A stretch of 64,000 nucleotides of DNA, from positions 3,914 through 67,913 of the forward strand of contig JAUNRX010000002.1 in assembly GCA_030539495.1 (NCBI GenBank). Direction: 5' to 3'. This DNA is from a bacterium. GTDB taxonomy: Bacteria > Bacillota > Clostridia > Lachnospirales > Lachnospiraceae. This document shows positions 34,065 through 43,344 of the stretch, piece by piece. The notes beneath the pieces were generated by a model. That model did not search any database. It had not been told where the DNA came from and was given only the letters and a program-made list of their open reading frames with translations. Made by a program: the position numbers and the translations under genes. Numbering within the stretch: the first letter of the stretch is position 1; each line of letters opens with the position of its first letter.

Positions 34065-35339
34065 TTACCAGGCACTTAAGAATAAATCAATAATCTTATC
34101 CAGACAGAACCGATAATCCTTCTTCGCTACTGTATTTTTCGAAGTCACCGGTACATCCATATATTTTTCGCCGTTAATATAATACGTTACCGTACCCACC
34201 TGGTCGCCCTTTCGAATTGGAGCTTCCAATTGATCCGGAATACTATATATAAGATCGACTACATCGCTGTTTCTTAAAAGTACCTGCTTATTGCTTATAT
34301 CCATCTCTAATCCAATGGCATCCTGTTTTCCGTTTAGCACGCTCATATTATATAGTGGCTGAAGATTTTCTGATACATTACGATATCCAAAATGATCTAA
34401 TCCATAATTCATAAGATACTGGGTATCCTTCCACTTATAGGTCTTATGTGGAGGCCATCCGGAGCCAAGCACTACGCTGATTAACGTCTTGTCATTTCGT
34501 TTTAAAGCTCCAACGAAGCAATAGCCGGCATTATTGGTAAATCCCGTCTTCACCCCCATAGCCCCAGGCATAAGGGAAAGAAAACGGTTCTTGTTCTGCA
34601 CACTATAAGTAGATTTGGAATTTTCCTCTTTAAACGTCCAGTTAGGCGTATTGGTAATCTTCACAAAATCCTCATTTTTAATAGCATAGCTTGCAATCAT
34701 GGCAAGTTCCTTGGCTGTCGTATAATGTTCCACTGCATCCAGTCCGTTCGGTGTTACAAAATTAGTATGGCTAAGTCCAAGCTCTTTCGCCTTTTTGTTC
34801 ATCATCTTTGCAAATCCTTCTACACTTCCGCCAACATGCTCTGCGATGGCAACGGCCGTATCGTTATGAGACTCTAACATCAAGCTGTATAATAGATCGC
34901 CTAACTTAAATCTCGCACCTGTTTTGGCATTTAGCTGTACATCCGGCATAGAGGCTGCACGTTTGGAAAAGGTAACGATATCATCCATATTTCCATATTC
35001 AAGAGCAACGATGCAAGTCATAATCTTGGTCGTGCTGGCCATCGGAAGTTCTTCATTCCCATTCTTACTGTAAAGCACATGGTTACTCTGGGCGTCCAAT
35101 AACACAGCACCTTTTGCTGACAATTTAAAATCCGGCTTGTCTTCGGCCTTTTCCACCTTGGATCGTTCCAGGTCTACCCCTACATTATAACTGTTATTGG
35201 TCTTACCTGTAGCCACCTGCGGTTTCCCTAACTTGTCATAAAACGTATTATATTGAAAATATCCAAATAAAAAAATAGCAATTACTGCAAGAGTAATAAT
35301 TAATGTTCTATTTTTTTTGTCCTTCACGGTCTGCTCCAT
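34065..35339 (-). CDS. D-alanyl-D-alanine carboxypeptidase (penicillin-binding protein, DacF-like)
   Basis: A 424-residue serine peptidase of family S11, anchored by an N-terminal transmembrane helix (residues 12-30). Active-site motifs are STTK (Ser102, Lys105), SHN (157-159) and KTG (264-266). The C-terminal domain of about 100 residues is beta-rich, as in PBP5-type enzymes. It trims the terminal D-Ala from peptidoglycan stem peptides outside the cell. It has a hydrophobic C-terminus (IIDLFLSAW) rather than a long amphipathic helix. A related gene lies at 58858-60234. Confidence 0.9.
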   Translation of the reverse strand: MEQTVKDKKNRTLIITLAVIAIFLFGYFQYNTFYDKLGKPQVATGKTNNSYNVGVDLERSKVEKAEDKPDFKLSAKGAVLLDAQSNHVLYSKNGNEELPMASTTKIMTCIVALEYGNMDDIVTFSKRAASMPDVQLNAKTGARFKLGDLLYSLMLESHNDTAVAIAEHVGGSVEGFAKMMNKKAKELGLSHTNFVTPNGLDAVEHYTTAKELAMIASYAIKNEDFVKITNTPNWTFKEENSKSTYSVQNKNRFLSLMPGAMGVKTGFTNNAGYCFVGALKRNDKTLISVVLGSGWPPHKTYKWKDTQYLMNYGLDHFGYRNVSENLQPLYNMSVLNGKQDAIGLEMDISNKQVLLRNSDVVDLIYSIPDQLEAPIRKGDQVGTVTYYINGEKYMDVPVTSKNTVAKKDYRFCLDKIIDLFLSAW

Positions 35340-35399
35340 CGAGTTATCTACTATACAAGATAGCTGTTCTTAGTTTAATTCTATTAAAAAAGACAGGAT

Positions 35400-36839
35400 T
35401 TATTCTACTGATTTTACAGGTGTATCCGATATTCGTTCTGGAAAACGGATGGTAAAGACAACACCTGTCTTTGTATTATTTATCGAGTAATAAAAACCAT
35501 GCAGATCCAAGATTGTCTTAACGATATATAATCCGAGACCCGTTCCTCCGGTTGCACGGTTCCTTGATTTGTCCCCTCGGTAAAATGGCTCAAATATATT
35601 GGCGATCACATCTTCCTCAATATGCACACCGCTATTTTCTACGCGTAATGTTTCTTCCGTCATCTCAATAATTACATTCGCCTTCTCCGGTGAATATTTG
35701 ATGGCATTGGAAATTAAATTGGATACCACTTTTCGAAATGCAGTCTCATCCACGTCCTTATAAATATCATCTTCGATATCACAGATTAGATCAATATCGT
35801 TGTTATTAGCCAAGGTGATATAGGTCTCGTAGACATCATAGACAAGGTCCGTTAAGTTGGTACGAACAAATTCTACCTGTATAGAATCAGAAGACATCTT
35901 GCTGATTAGCAGGATTTCCTTTACCAAGGTCTCAATCTCATTGGTAATCTGCAGCGTATGTGCAAGATAATACTCTCGATCGCTATACTCCCCAATCTGG
36001 TGAATCATGCCCTCTAGCTCACCTTTTAAAATAGTAATCGGTGTCTTAAGCTCATGAGATACTGCTGCAAAGAAATCTTTTCTCTTCTTCTCTGCAATCT
36101 TCTCCTTATTCATTTCATATTCCAGCTGCTGGCTTCTTGACGATAATTCATACAATGTATACATTAACCTTCCATACATGGAATCTAAGTTATTTCCTAG
36201 CACACCAAGCTCATCGGTACGATTTAGGTTACAGCTGACATTGGTCTCCATCGAAGCCATGCGCTCTGACATATTTGATAGCTTCTTAATCGGATGGGTA
36301 ATTGCTCTGGCTGCAATAAAAGCACCTGTTACCGATAATAAAAGGATGATTGTAATAATCAAAGGAATAAACCCAAATAAGATATCGGAGATACTGTTGA
36401 TCGTCTCACCATAGCCGAAAATATATAGCACACAAGTTGTACTGACATCCGAAAGTATCACATTGGTATAGACTACTGCACTACCTTCATTTACAATGCT
36501 GACCAGCAGATTCTCATCATCATAAGTTGCACTCTGTGTCGTATTCTCAGAGTAGCTGTAATATAAGATCTGATTATAGCCGTCTAACAATGCAATCTCA
36601 TATCCATTTTTATAGGCATAGTCATAAAGCACCTTTTTTGCCTGTTCAAAGCTATCGCCGTCAATCTGTGTCTTTATTGTATCGATATCGTCATGGATTT
36701 CTGACTCCATTGTCGTCTTATAGCTATCTGGAAGGGAAAATAGCACAATCCCGTAGATTACTGCGGAAGTAAAGCATAACAGGAAAAAGATATACCAGAA
36801 TACTTTAAAGTTTAGGTTACCTTTAATTCTCTTTATCAA
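35400..36839 (-). CDS. Sensor histidine kinase
   Basis: About 479 residues. Transmembrane helices near residues 15-35 and 155-175 flank an extracytoplasmic sensor. HAMP linker ARAITHPIKKLSNMSERMA, H-box AVSHELKTPIT, N-box NLISNAIKYS, and GGTGLGLYIV follow. A TTG at 36839 (LIKRIKG…) is the most likely start; the frame continues upstream into the regulator gene without a plausible site. Start and regulator stop overlap, so the pair is co-translated. The stimulus is unknown; the carboxypeptidase gene lies directly downstream. Confidence 0.88.
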   Translation of the reverse strand: MIKRIKGNLNFKVFWYIFFLLCFTSAVIYGIVLFSLPDSYKTTMESEIHDDIDTIKTQIDGDSFEQAKKVLYDYAYKNGYEIALLDGYNQILYYSYSENTTQSATYDDENLLVSIVNEGSAVVYTNVILSDVSTTCVLYIFGYGETINSISDILFGFIPLIITIILLLSVTGAFIAARAITHPIKKLSNMSERMASMETNVSCNLNRTDELGVLGNNLDSMYGRLMYTLYELSSRSQQLEYEMNKEKIAEKKRKDFFAAVSHELKTPITILKGELEGMIHQIGEYSDREYYLAHTLQITNEIETLVKEILLISKMSSDSIQVEFVRTNLTDLVYDVYETYITLANNNDIDLICDIEDDIYKDVDETAFRKVVSNLISNAIKYSPEKANVIIEMTEETLRVENSGVHIEEDVIANIFEPFYRGDKSRNRATGGTGLGLYIVKTILDLHGFYYSINNTKTGVVFTIRFPERISDTPVKSVE

Positions 36840-37488
36840 CGCGGTATCCCACCCCTCGTACAGTTGAAATAATGTTATCACCAAGTTTTCGTCTTATATT
36901 ACGAATATGGGTGTTGATCAATCGTTCGTCTCCGTAATAATCAATGCCCCAGATTGAATCTAATAAGTTATCTCTTGTAAATACTCGTCCTTGGTTTTTC
37001 ACAAGCAGGCTTACAATTTCAAATTCCTTGGTCGTAAGTGTGATTTCTTTTCCATCTCGATAAATCACATGCCCATTTAAATCGATTGCAATATTCTTAT
37101 AGTGAATCATATTAGTAGGTTCTGAATTGCTTGCTCTTCTTAATACGGCTTCCACTCGTTTTACTACCACTGACATGGAAAATGGCTTTGTAATATAGTC
37201 ATCAATATCCATGCTAAATCCTTTGATCTGATTATTTTCGTCATCTAATGCTGTCAGCATGATAATTGGCACATTAGAGCTTTCTCTAATCTTCTTACAT
37301 ACTTCATACCCATTTATGTAGGGCAGCATAATATCCAGTAAGATCAGGTCGAATGTTGAACTATTAAATTGTTCTAATGCTTCTCGTCCATCTCCTGCCA
37401 CACATACTTCATATCCTGCTTCCGTCAAACAGGTAAATACTATTTTTTGAATGGAAGTCTCATCTTCCACAACTAAGATTCGTTTCAT
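36823..37488 (-). CDS. OmpR-family response regulator
   Basis: A 221-residue regulator with VVEDE acidic pair, phosphoacceptor Asp52 in LILLDIMLP, KPFS lysine, and a winged-helix domain (LTTKEFEIVSLLV, RVFTRDNLLDSIWG, HIRNIRRKL). It overlaps the kinase gene by about 17 bases and is the first gene of the pair. With the downstream carboxypeptidase the set resembles envelope-stress two-component systems (inference). Confidence 0.9.
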   Translation of the reverse strand: MKRILVVEDETSIQKIVFTCLTEAGYEVCVAGDGREALEQFNSSTFDLILLDIMLPYINGYEVCKKIRESSNVPIIMLTALDDENNQIKGFSMDIDDYITKPFSMSVVVKRVEAVLRRASNSEPTNMIHYKNIAIDLNGHVIYRDGKEITLTTKEFEIVSLLVKNQGRVFTRDNLLDSIWGIDYYGDERLINTHIRNIRRKLGDNIISTVRGVGYRVDKEN

Positions 37489-37599
37489 GTTATTACCACC
37501 TCGAGTTTAGTCTAAACCATTTATATTAAGTTTTGATAAAGTTTTCTAAAATCCTTCACTAACTTTAGAAATATTATACTGATTGCTACTTTGAAATGC

Positions 37600-37637
37600 A
37601 AATAGGCAATCGCGATTCCTTTTGCGATTGCCTATTT
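37600..37637. terminator. Terminator after the germination operon
   Basis: AAATAGGCAATCGC pairs perfectly with GCGATTGCCTATTT around a 10-base loop. The GerB/C gene stops at 37672 on the minus strand. Confidence 0.8.
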
Positions 37638-37671
37638 GTGACATAAAGTTCTTACCTATTATGTCTTTCGA

Positions 37672-39951
37672 CTAGTAAAACCTTATATCCACATGAACAT
37701 TAAATTGGAGGGCTTTTATAAAGCCTAACTGGTTGTCTTTGTAGAATTTGTAAAGTTCGGCATTTTTATACCTAGATAATCGAAAAATATTTAAATAATC
37801 GATTTCTTTTCTTGTAACGACTTCTGTCAGCTGGGCTGTCATCTTGTCTTTCAATAGTTTATCCACGATCTGATGAATTTCATTATAAATCTTTTCCTTT
37901 TCCTCGGTCGATTTGGAAGCATACTCTTCCATTCCCTTCTCTACCGTTCCGGTTGCCTGAAGATAATAGTTATACATCGGCTTTCCATTTTGAACCGTGA
38001 TCGATTTATTATTATGAAGCTCATTTAAGCGTATCACATAGTCATCATATTTAGATCCATTATGAATAAATATCCGGCTATTTTCACCATACCCACTTAA
38101 TAAATCCGTTGTAACAACATCATCACCGGTAATGACGTCTCGAAGATGAGAATCTTCTACAAGTCCAATACCATCAATGACCAATGTCTTATTTTGTATT
38201 GTTAAAAGTGGAATCTGCATTGCCTCATCCGTATTATTCTTTTCATTAATCAGACTTCCCAATGAAATTTCCTCTTTTTCACTGGATGCCAGATTGTTCT
38301 TATACAGACGGTCCAAATAATCACCAATGCCATTTTCCACATTTTTATTAAAATCTATAATCTGCTTTACATCACCTTCGACAAGGAAGACATACGTGTT
38401 TTTCGATATCTCATAGTTGTTCTCAACATAATTGATAAACTGTTTGTACACGGTTGCATTTTCAAGTAAGCCTTTTCCAACAATGATTGCTTTCAAATGG
38501 CTATAATCCAGTTTCTTTGGAGCAGATAGCTTATACTGTTCCTCAATCGTATAGAAATCCGTACCACTAAAAGTGCGGAGCAGCTTATCACTATCTGTGG
38601 AGCCTTGATCTGAGATTGCCGCCAAGTCTGGCAAAATATAATAAGCGGTCAATTCGTTATTTACATAGTCTACTCCTAGCGCCTGCACAAATTCACGATC
38701 CTGAATTTCTACTGCCTTACTGCAGGAAGTCATTGACATCAATACAACCACTAACGCTCCAAATATAGATAGTTTTTTCGCTGCCTTTACTGCACGTTCC
38801 TTCATTGCCTTTGGATGCTCCTCCTGACTGGAGCCTGGCTTCGGCTTTACCGCTCCTCGAATTCTGTCTACTAAAAGAATAATAATTGGAATAATAAAGC
38901 TTTGTGGTAGGCCAATCCAAGTAATATAGCGCATATAGTATTCATAGTATTGTTCCACATCCATTGGAATTACACTCGCAATAATTGCGATCACAACGAT
39001 TAATGGCATAAGATATAATTTATTGTCGATACGGAACATTCTTTTCATCATCGTACAGATATAATATAAAAATGCACTTAAAATACTAAAGATACTAATC
39101 AGCCACAAACCAAGGATTAAGGAATCCTGTCGATTAAGCAAGGTCCATGGAATTTTAATTAACTGCAAGATCATAACACTAGACCAAATCTTGGATGCTG
39201 CCGCATTATCTCCTACTAAGCCTACCGTCAGTACATAATAAAGTAATGAAAATACAAATACAATAATTAGGCCTTGAAGGCTATAGGAGAAAATTGAACT
39301 AATCGTGGAACGTTCCTTATGGTCTGGTGCGATATAATGCTTAATAAATAATAGTAATTCTAACGCGTTAAAGATTAAAAAGAAACTAAATCCACCATAA
39401 ATCGAGTTTATTGGTGCTGCTGTAAAAATCGGCGTTACATTGGCAAGATCCACATCCTTTAATCCTAACAATAAAAGCAAAAAGATAGGAACAAGGACAA
39501 TAAAATAAAGAACCTCTGAAAATCTTGCCCTGACTTCTGCTCCCTTTACGCCTAGATAGCCTGCTGCAATCAGCATAGGTATCGCAATGGTCAAGGTAGT
39601 ATATCCTGGAAGCAATGCGTCTCGAATTACCTCAGTAAAAATCCTTGTGACCATAGCAATTGACGTAAAAAACTTAAAGATATATAGTATGCACACGATA
39701 AATGTGAGTACTCTTCCAATTGTCTTTGTTGAAAATTCTAAATAACTTCCCTTTATATTTTTCATAAAGAAAAGAAGAATGAGTAAATATACGATTACTA
39801 ACACTGCGCCAAAAAGCAGGGCAGGAATACCGTCGTATCCGGTATCTGTTGTAATGATATATGGCACGACCAGGCTGACCACGCCAAATAAATCAAAGAC
39901 AAGTAATCGTTTTAGCTGGCGTAATGTGATTTTCTTATTCTCTGAATACAT
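37672..39951 (-). CDS. Germination receptor: GerB permease and GerC lipoprotein in one open frame
   Basis: A 759-residue frame. Residues 1-370 form a ten-helix amino-acid-permease-like unit of the GerAB/GerKB type. From Met383 follows a complete lipoprotein signal (KKLSIFGALVVVLMSMTSC, Cys410) and then a GerAC-type domain starting VEIQDREFVQALGVDYVNNE. In most spore formers these are two proteins. No stop separates them here. AGGAGGAG (38818-38825) lies 12 bases before the internal ATG (38805), so separate initiation of the C part remains possible. It overlaps no other gene and follows the GerA gene by two bases. Confidence 0.8.
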   Translation of the reverse strand: MYSENKKITLRQLKRLLVFDLFGVVSLVVPYIITTDTGYDGIPALLFGAVLVIVYLLILLFFMKNIKGSYLEFSTKTIGRVLTFIVCILYIFKFFTSIAMVTRIFTEVIRDALLPGYTTLTIAIPMLIAAGYLGVKGAEVRARFSEVLYFIVLVPIFLLLLLGLKDVDLANVTPIFTAAPINSIYGGFSFFLIFNALELLLFIKHYIAPDHKERSTISSIFSYSLQGLIIVFVFSLLYYVLTVGLVGDNAAASKIWSSVMILQLIKIPWTLLNRQDSLILGLWLISIFSILSAFLYYICTMMKRMFRIDNKLYLMPLIVVIAIIASVIPMDVEQYYEYYMRYITWIGLPQSFIIPIIILLVDRIRGAVKPKPGSSQEEHPKAMKERAVKAAKKLSIFGALVVVLMSMTSCSKAVEIQDREFVQALGVDYVNNELTAYYILPDLAAISDQGSTDSDKLLRTFSGTDFYTIEEQYKLSAPKKLDYSHLKAIIVGKGLLENATVYKQFINYVENNYEISKNTYVFLVEGDVKQIIDFNKNVENGIGDYLDRLYKNNLASSEKEEISLGSLINEKNNTDEAMQIPLLTIQNKTLVIDGIGLVEDSHLRDVITGDDVVTTDLLSGYGENSRIFIHNGSKYDDYVIRLNELHNNKSITVQNGKPMYNYYLQATGTVEKGMEEYASKSTEEKEKIYNEIHQIVDKLLKDKMTAQLTEVVTRKEIDYLNIFRLSRYKNAELYKFYKDNQLGFIKALQFNVHVDIRFY

Positions 39952-39953
39952 AG

Positions 39954-41501
39954 TTATCGTCCTTGATTTTTCATATTTTTATTTTTGTCTTTTTCCATAA
40001 GAAGGCGTCTACGTTCCCCTGATTTTGCAAAGGATGGACGTATCTTAAGCTTGTTGATCGGCGCCTTGATAATCGAGTCTTTATACTCTTCACTTCCATC
40101 AATGGAACCTGCAACAAATGGCTTCAGATATGGTGTTCCAAAGCTTGTAAGGCTGCATAGATGAATAAACAGCAATACGATTCCTAGGATAAATCCATAG
40201 AGTCCTAATGCTGCGGACAAGAAAATAATCATATAACGGATTAATCGAAATGCTGCGGAGAATGCTTCATTTGGAATGGTAAATGCAGTAATCGCCGTTA
40301 ATGCCACTACAATTACAACCATAGGGCTTGCCAAGTTTGCATTGACTGCAGCATCACCGATAATCAATCCACCAACAATACCAATCGTATTTCCCATAGG
40401 TCCCGGAAGCCTGATCCCAGCCTCTAACAACAATTCGAAGGCGACTTCCATAATGATGACTTCAAGTAAAATAGAAAATGGAACCCCTTCCCTGGCAGAC
40501 GCAAAACTAAGTGCCAGACTAGAGGAAACCAGTTCTGCCTGAAAGTTTACAATCGTAATATAAAGTCCCGGAAGAGCTACTGCAATAAAAGAAGCCACAT
40601 AACGAAGTATTCTTGCAAACGTTGCGACTTCCCATCTGCTATAATAATCATCCGACGCCTGATAAAATGCATTTAGCGTCGTTGGAAGCAATAAGACCAT
40701 CGGCGAGTTGTCAACAATCAGGCATACCCGTCCTTCTGTTAATGCACTGGCCGCCTTGTCGGGTCGCTCCGTATACTGAAACTCTGGAAATGGCGAGTAA
40801 TGGTTTCGTTCGGTCAGCTGTTCTAGCATGCCGCTGTCAAAGATTCCATCTACTACGAAATTATCCAGTCTGCTTTTGATATCTTCCACCACTTCGGGTT
40901 TTACAATATCATCAATATAAACAATGGCTACATCCGTCTTTGTCCTTGTTCCAACTTTCAGCTGTACCATTTTCATTCTTGGATCTTTAATCCGCTTACG
41001 CAATAATACACGGTTAATAAACAAGCCTTCACTAAAGCTTTCATTGGAACCTCGAACGGTCACCTCATTGGTCGTCGATTGAACTCCACGGTTTGCCATG
41101 CCTCGAATAGAAATAGTAAGTGCTTTTTCAAATCCGTCCACGAAAATTGCAGTATCACCGGAAGTTACTTTGTCTACTGCCTGCTGCATATCGGTTATTT
41201 CTGCCTTATCAGCAGAACGGAGGCCTTTATCTTTTACGTACTCAAACTTGTTCTCTTCTGGCATGTCATCCATCTTATACATTAAGTAGCGAAGGGTGTC
41301 ATCTTCCAAAAGCTGCTTATTTATCATGTTATCAATGTACACAAAATAAATGTCGACGGTATTTTTGCCGCCGATGGTAAACCTTCTCTTAACAACGTCA
41401 CCACAGTCTTGAAACAACTCATCAACAATCTTAATGTTTGCATCCAGACTTTTATCAATCTTGGCAGTGATTTCACCTAAATCATTGTAAAGCTTTTGCA
41501 T
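39954..41501 (-). CDS. Spore germination protein GerA family (subunit A)
   Basis: A 515-residue A-type subunit of a nutrient germinant receptor in the spore inner membrane. An N-terminal cytosolic domain (about 1-280) is followed by four to five membrane helices. Recognisable segments include RGSNESFSEGLFINRVLLRKRIKD, EGRVCLIVDNSPMVLLLPTTLNAFYQASDDYY and AGIRLPGPMGNTIGIVGGLIIGDAAV. The ATG has AAGGTGATG upstream. A CATACTATA in the upstream region resembles a sigma-G/F -10, but a correctly spaced -35 was not found. Confidence 0.9.
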   Translation of the reverse strand: MQKLYNDLGEITAKIDKSLDANIKIVDELFQDCGDVVKRRFTIGGKNTVDIYFVYIDNMINKQLLEDDTLRYLMYKMDDMPEENKFEYVKDKGLRSADKAEITDMQQAVDKVTSGDTAIFVDGFEKALTISIRGMANRGVQSTTNEVTVRGSNESFSEGLFINRVLLRKRIKDPRMKMVQLKVGTRTKTDVAIVYIDDIVKPEVVEDIKSRLDNFVVDGIFDSGMLEQLTERNHYSPFPEFQYTERPDKAASALTEGRVCLIVDNSPMVLLLPTTLNAFYQASDDYYSRWEVATFARILRYVASFIAVALPGLYITIVNFQAELVSSSLALSFASAREGVPFSILLEVIIMEVAFELLLEAGIRLPGPMGNTIGIVGGLIIGDAAVNANLASPMVVIVVALTAITAFTIPNEAFSAAFRLIRYMIIFLSAALGLYGFILGIVLLFIHLCSLTSFGTPYLKPFVAGSIDGSEEYKDSIIKAPINKLKIRPSFAKSGERRRLLMEKDKNKNMKNQGR

Positions 41502-41773
41502 TTTTCATCACCTTTTTTCCATACTGTCATTATCTTTTATAGTATGTCCAAAAGCCTTTATTCTATTAGCCTAAATTCTTCTTTTTTAGGGGGGACTGGT
41601 GCAACTGTATAACGACGAAAAGATTTCTCATTATAACCGCTGTATGGTTTCCTTCGTTTACCCGCGCCGTATCTGGGTGAGTGCATGCCTTTGAGCATCT
41701 GGAAAATTCTCTTCTTATTTTTGAATTCTAATCTGAATATTGGGCATTTCTCTTTGCAAATTACCTATCAATT
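41502..41773. other. Intergenic region, weak repeat similarity
   Basis: Near 41660-41700 the text CGCGCCGTATCTGGGTGAGTG, then CATGCCTTTGAGCATC, resembles the right block of the dispersed repeat (TGAGTGCACATCCTTAGC). A short GTG-started plus-strand frame at 41597-41692 (31 codons) is present but not supported. Nothing else recognised. Confidence 0.3.
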
Positions 41774-41804
41774 AAAAAAAGAGCACATACATGTACTCTT
41801 TTTT
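41774..41804. terminator. Terminator
   Basis: AAAAAAAGAGCACAT pairs with ATGTACTCTTTTTT, one mismatch, immediately beyond the stop at 41813. Confidence 0.75.
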
Positions 41805-41812
41805 CTGATTTA

Positions 41813-43120
41813 TTAACTTACTTTTTCAATAACTTTCTCTTGAGACTTTACTTCATTAATATAATGCTTGATAAGAGCAACGGTTTGGTCTACTCCTAGT
41901 GTGCTGACATCTAGGCAGAGATTATAGTTTTTAGATAGCCCCCAAACTCTGCCTGTGTAGTATTTGTAGTGGGTAAACCTTTTTTTGTTAAACTCTCTTA
42001 CTTTCTTTAATGCAGACTCCTGGTCTAAGTGATCACGTTCCATCACTTCCTTTACCTTATAGTCCTCGCTTGCAAATAAGAAGATATTATAACAGTTTTT
42101 CATATCTTTTAAGATATAATCTGCACAACGCCCTACAATTACGGAATTTCCTTTGGCTGCTGCCTCTTTAATAATCTTTGTTTCAATTTCATAAAGCTTG
42201 TCCAGCTTAGTTTCCTCTTCCTTAATTGCCTGATATTGAGAGAATAGATCATATAATAAACTGTTTGTCATTGTCTGCTCTTTTGCTTCGACAAACTCTT
42301 CTGTCATATTTCCTTCTTTTGCAGTATTTGAAATAATGCTACGATCATAATAAGTAAATCCAAGTTCTTCAGCCAACTTCTGTGCAATCTTTCGACCATT
42401 ACTGCCAAACTCTCTGCTGACTGTAATTACCATACGGTTCGTATCAAGTGTCTCCTCTTCTTCCAGAACCTCAGATTCTTCCTTGATATACGCTTCTAAA
42501 AAGGCAAGTTTACGAGATAAGAACCTAGCAACCATACCAACTAACAGTGCTGCTATGACGGTACCCTCACGTACCCCCTTAAGTTCATGGAACATTATAA
42601 AGCCAATCACCGCTGCAATAATGGTCATAGAGGAGTCGAATACTACTTTTGTCTTACCGAAATCGGTATCAAATGTAACGCACACTGCTTTTACAAAAGA
42701 CTCACCTGGCAGCATAACTACATCCGCTGCCATTTCCATATAGACACCAACTCCTAGGATTGCACATCCCACAAGAAGGGAAGCCATTTGTAATAAATAT
42801 GTATCAGGTTTCATAAAACTCAATAATTCCATCGTTAAATCAATAAACCAAGAAAATACGATAGAAACCGGTATTTGTAATAAATACTCTTTCGGAAATT
42901 TCTTTCGTAATAAGATGATCTGGATTACGATTAAGATAATGCTCATATACAAGGTAAACATACCGAGTGTCGGCTTAAAACCAAGGCTCAATGTATATGG
43001 AATACTGGAGATTGGCGATGTTCCAAGACTTGCCTTGGTAATAAAGCTTACTCCAAACGAATTGATAAATAGTCCTACTAAAAATATAAGATATCGTTTT
43101 ACAACTTCTTTCTTGCTCAC
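41813..43120 (-). CDS. YczE-like membrane domain fused to a cytidylate-kinase-like domain
   Basis: A 435-residue fusion. The N-terminal 215 residues form a five-to-six-helix membrane domain of the YczE/YyaS type (FVTKASLGTSPISSIPYTLS-like opening segment). The C-terminal 200 residues resemble the cytidylate-kinase-like family: MVITVSREFGSNGRKIAQKLA as P-loop region, TYYDRSII, and VIVGRCADYIL. The GTG at 43120 is chosen because GGGAGG lies seven bases before it. The substrate of the kinase-like part is unknown. The membrane-plus-kinase design suggests a transport-linked or regulatory role (inference). Confidence 0.75.
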   Translation of the reverse strand: MSKKEVVKRYLIFLVGLFINSFGVSFITKASLGTSPISSIPYTLSLGFKPTLGMFTLYMSIILIVIQIILLRKKFPKEYLLQIPVSIVFSWFIDLTMELLSFMKPDTYLLQMASLLVGCAILGVGVYMEMAADVVMLPGESFVKAVCVTFDTDFGKTKVVFDSSMTIIAAVIGFIMFHELKGVREGTVIAALLVGMVARFLSRKLAFLEAYIKEESEVLEEEETLDTNRMVITVSREFGSNGRKIAQKLAEELGFTYYDRSIISNTAKEGNMTEEFVEAKEQTMTNSLLYDLFSQYQAIKEEETKLDKLYEIETKIIKEAAAKGNSVIVGRCADYILKDMKNCYNIFLFASEDYKVKEVMERDHLDQESALKKVREFNKKRFTHYKYYTGRVWGLSKNYNLCLDVSTLGVDQTVALIKHYINEVKSQEKVIEKVS

Positions 43121-43259
43121 ATTAATTCCTCCCATTTTCTGTCTTATTCCTTTGTAAGCTGTCATATTTAAAACATTTATGTAATGATATGCATAATGGG
43201 TTATTATATTCCCGAAAAACTTTTATGTCAAATAAGCTCAATTTTCTTTCTGCTTTTTC

Positions 43260-43287
43260 TTGCATTTTTTATCCAGGCGACTATAAT
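43260..43287 (+). promoter_or_regulatory. Sigma-A promoter of the EamA gene
   Basis: TTGCAT (43260-43265), 16 bases, TATAAT (43282-43287), about 50 bases before the ribosome binding site. Confidence 0.6.
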
Positions 43288-43344
43288 AACTGTTGCAATA
43301 TATAAAAATATTATTATTCGACATAAGAGGAGAGGACATATAAA

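Noticed and set aside
41597..41692. 31-codon GTG-started plus-strand frame after a G-rich stretch
   Set aside because: It crosses a repeat-like segment, is very short, and has no promoter or terminator to support it.
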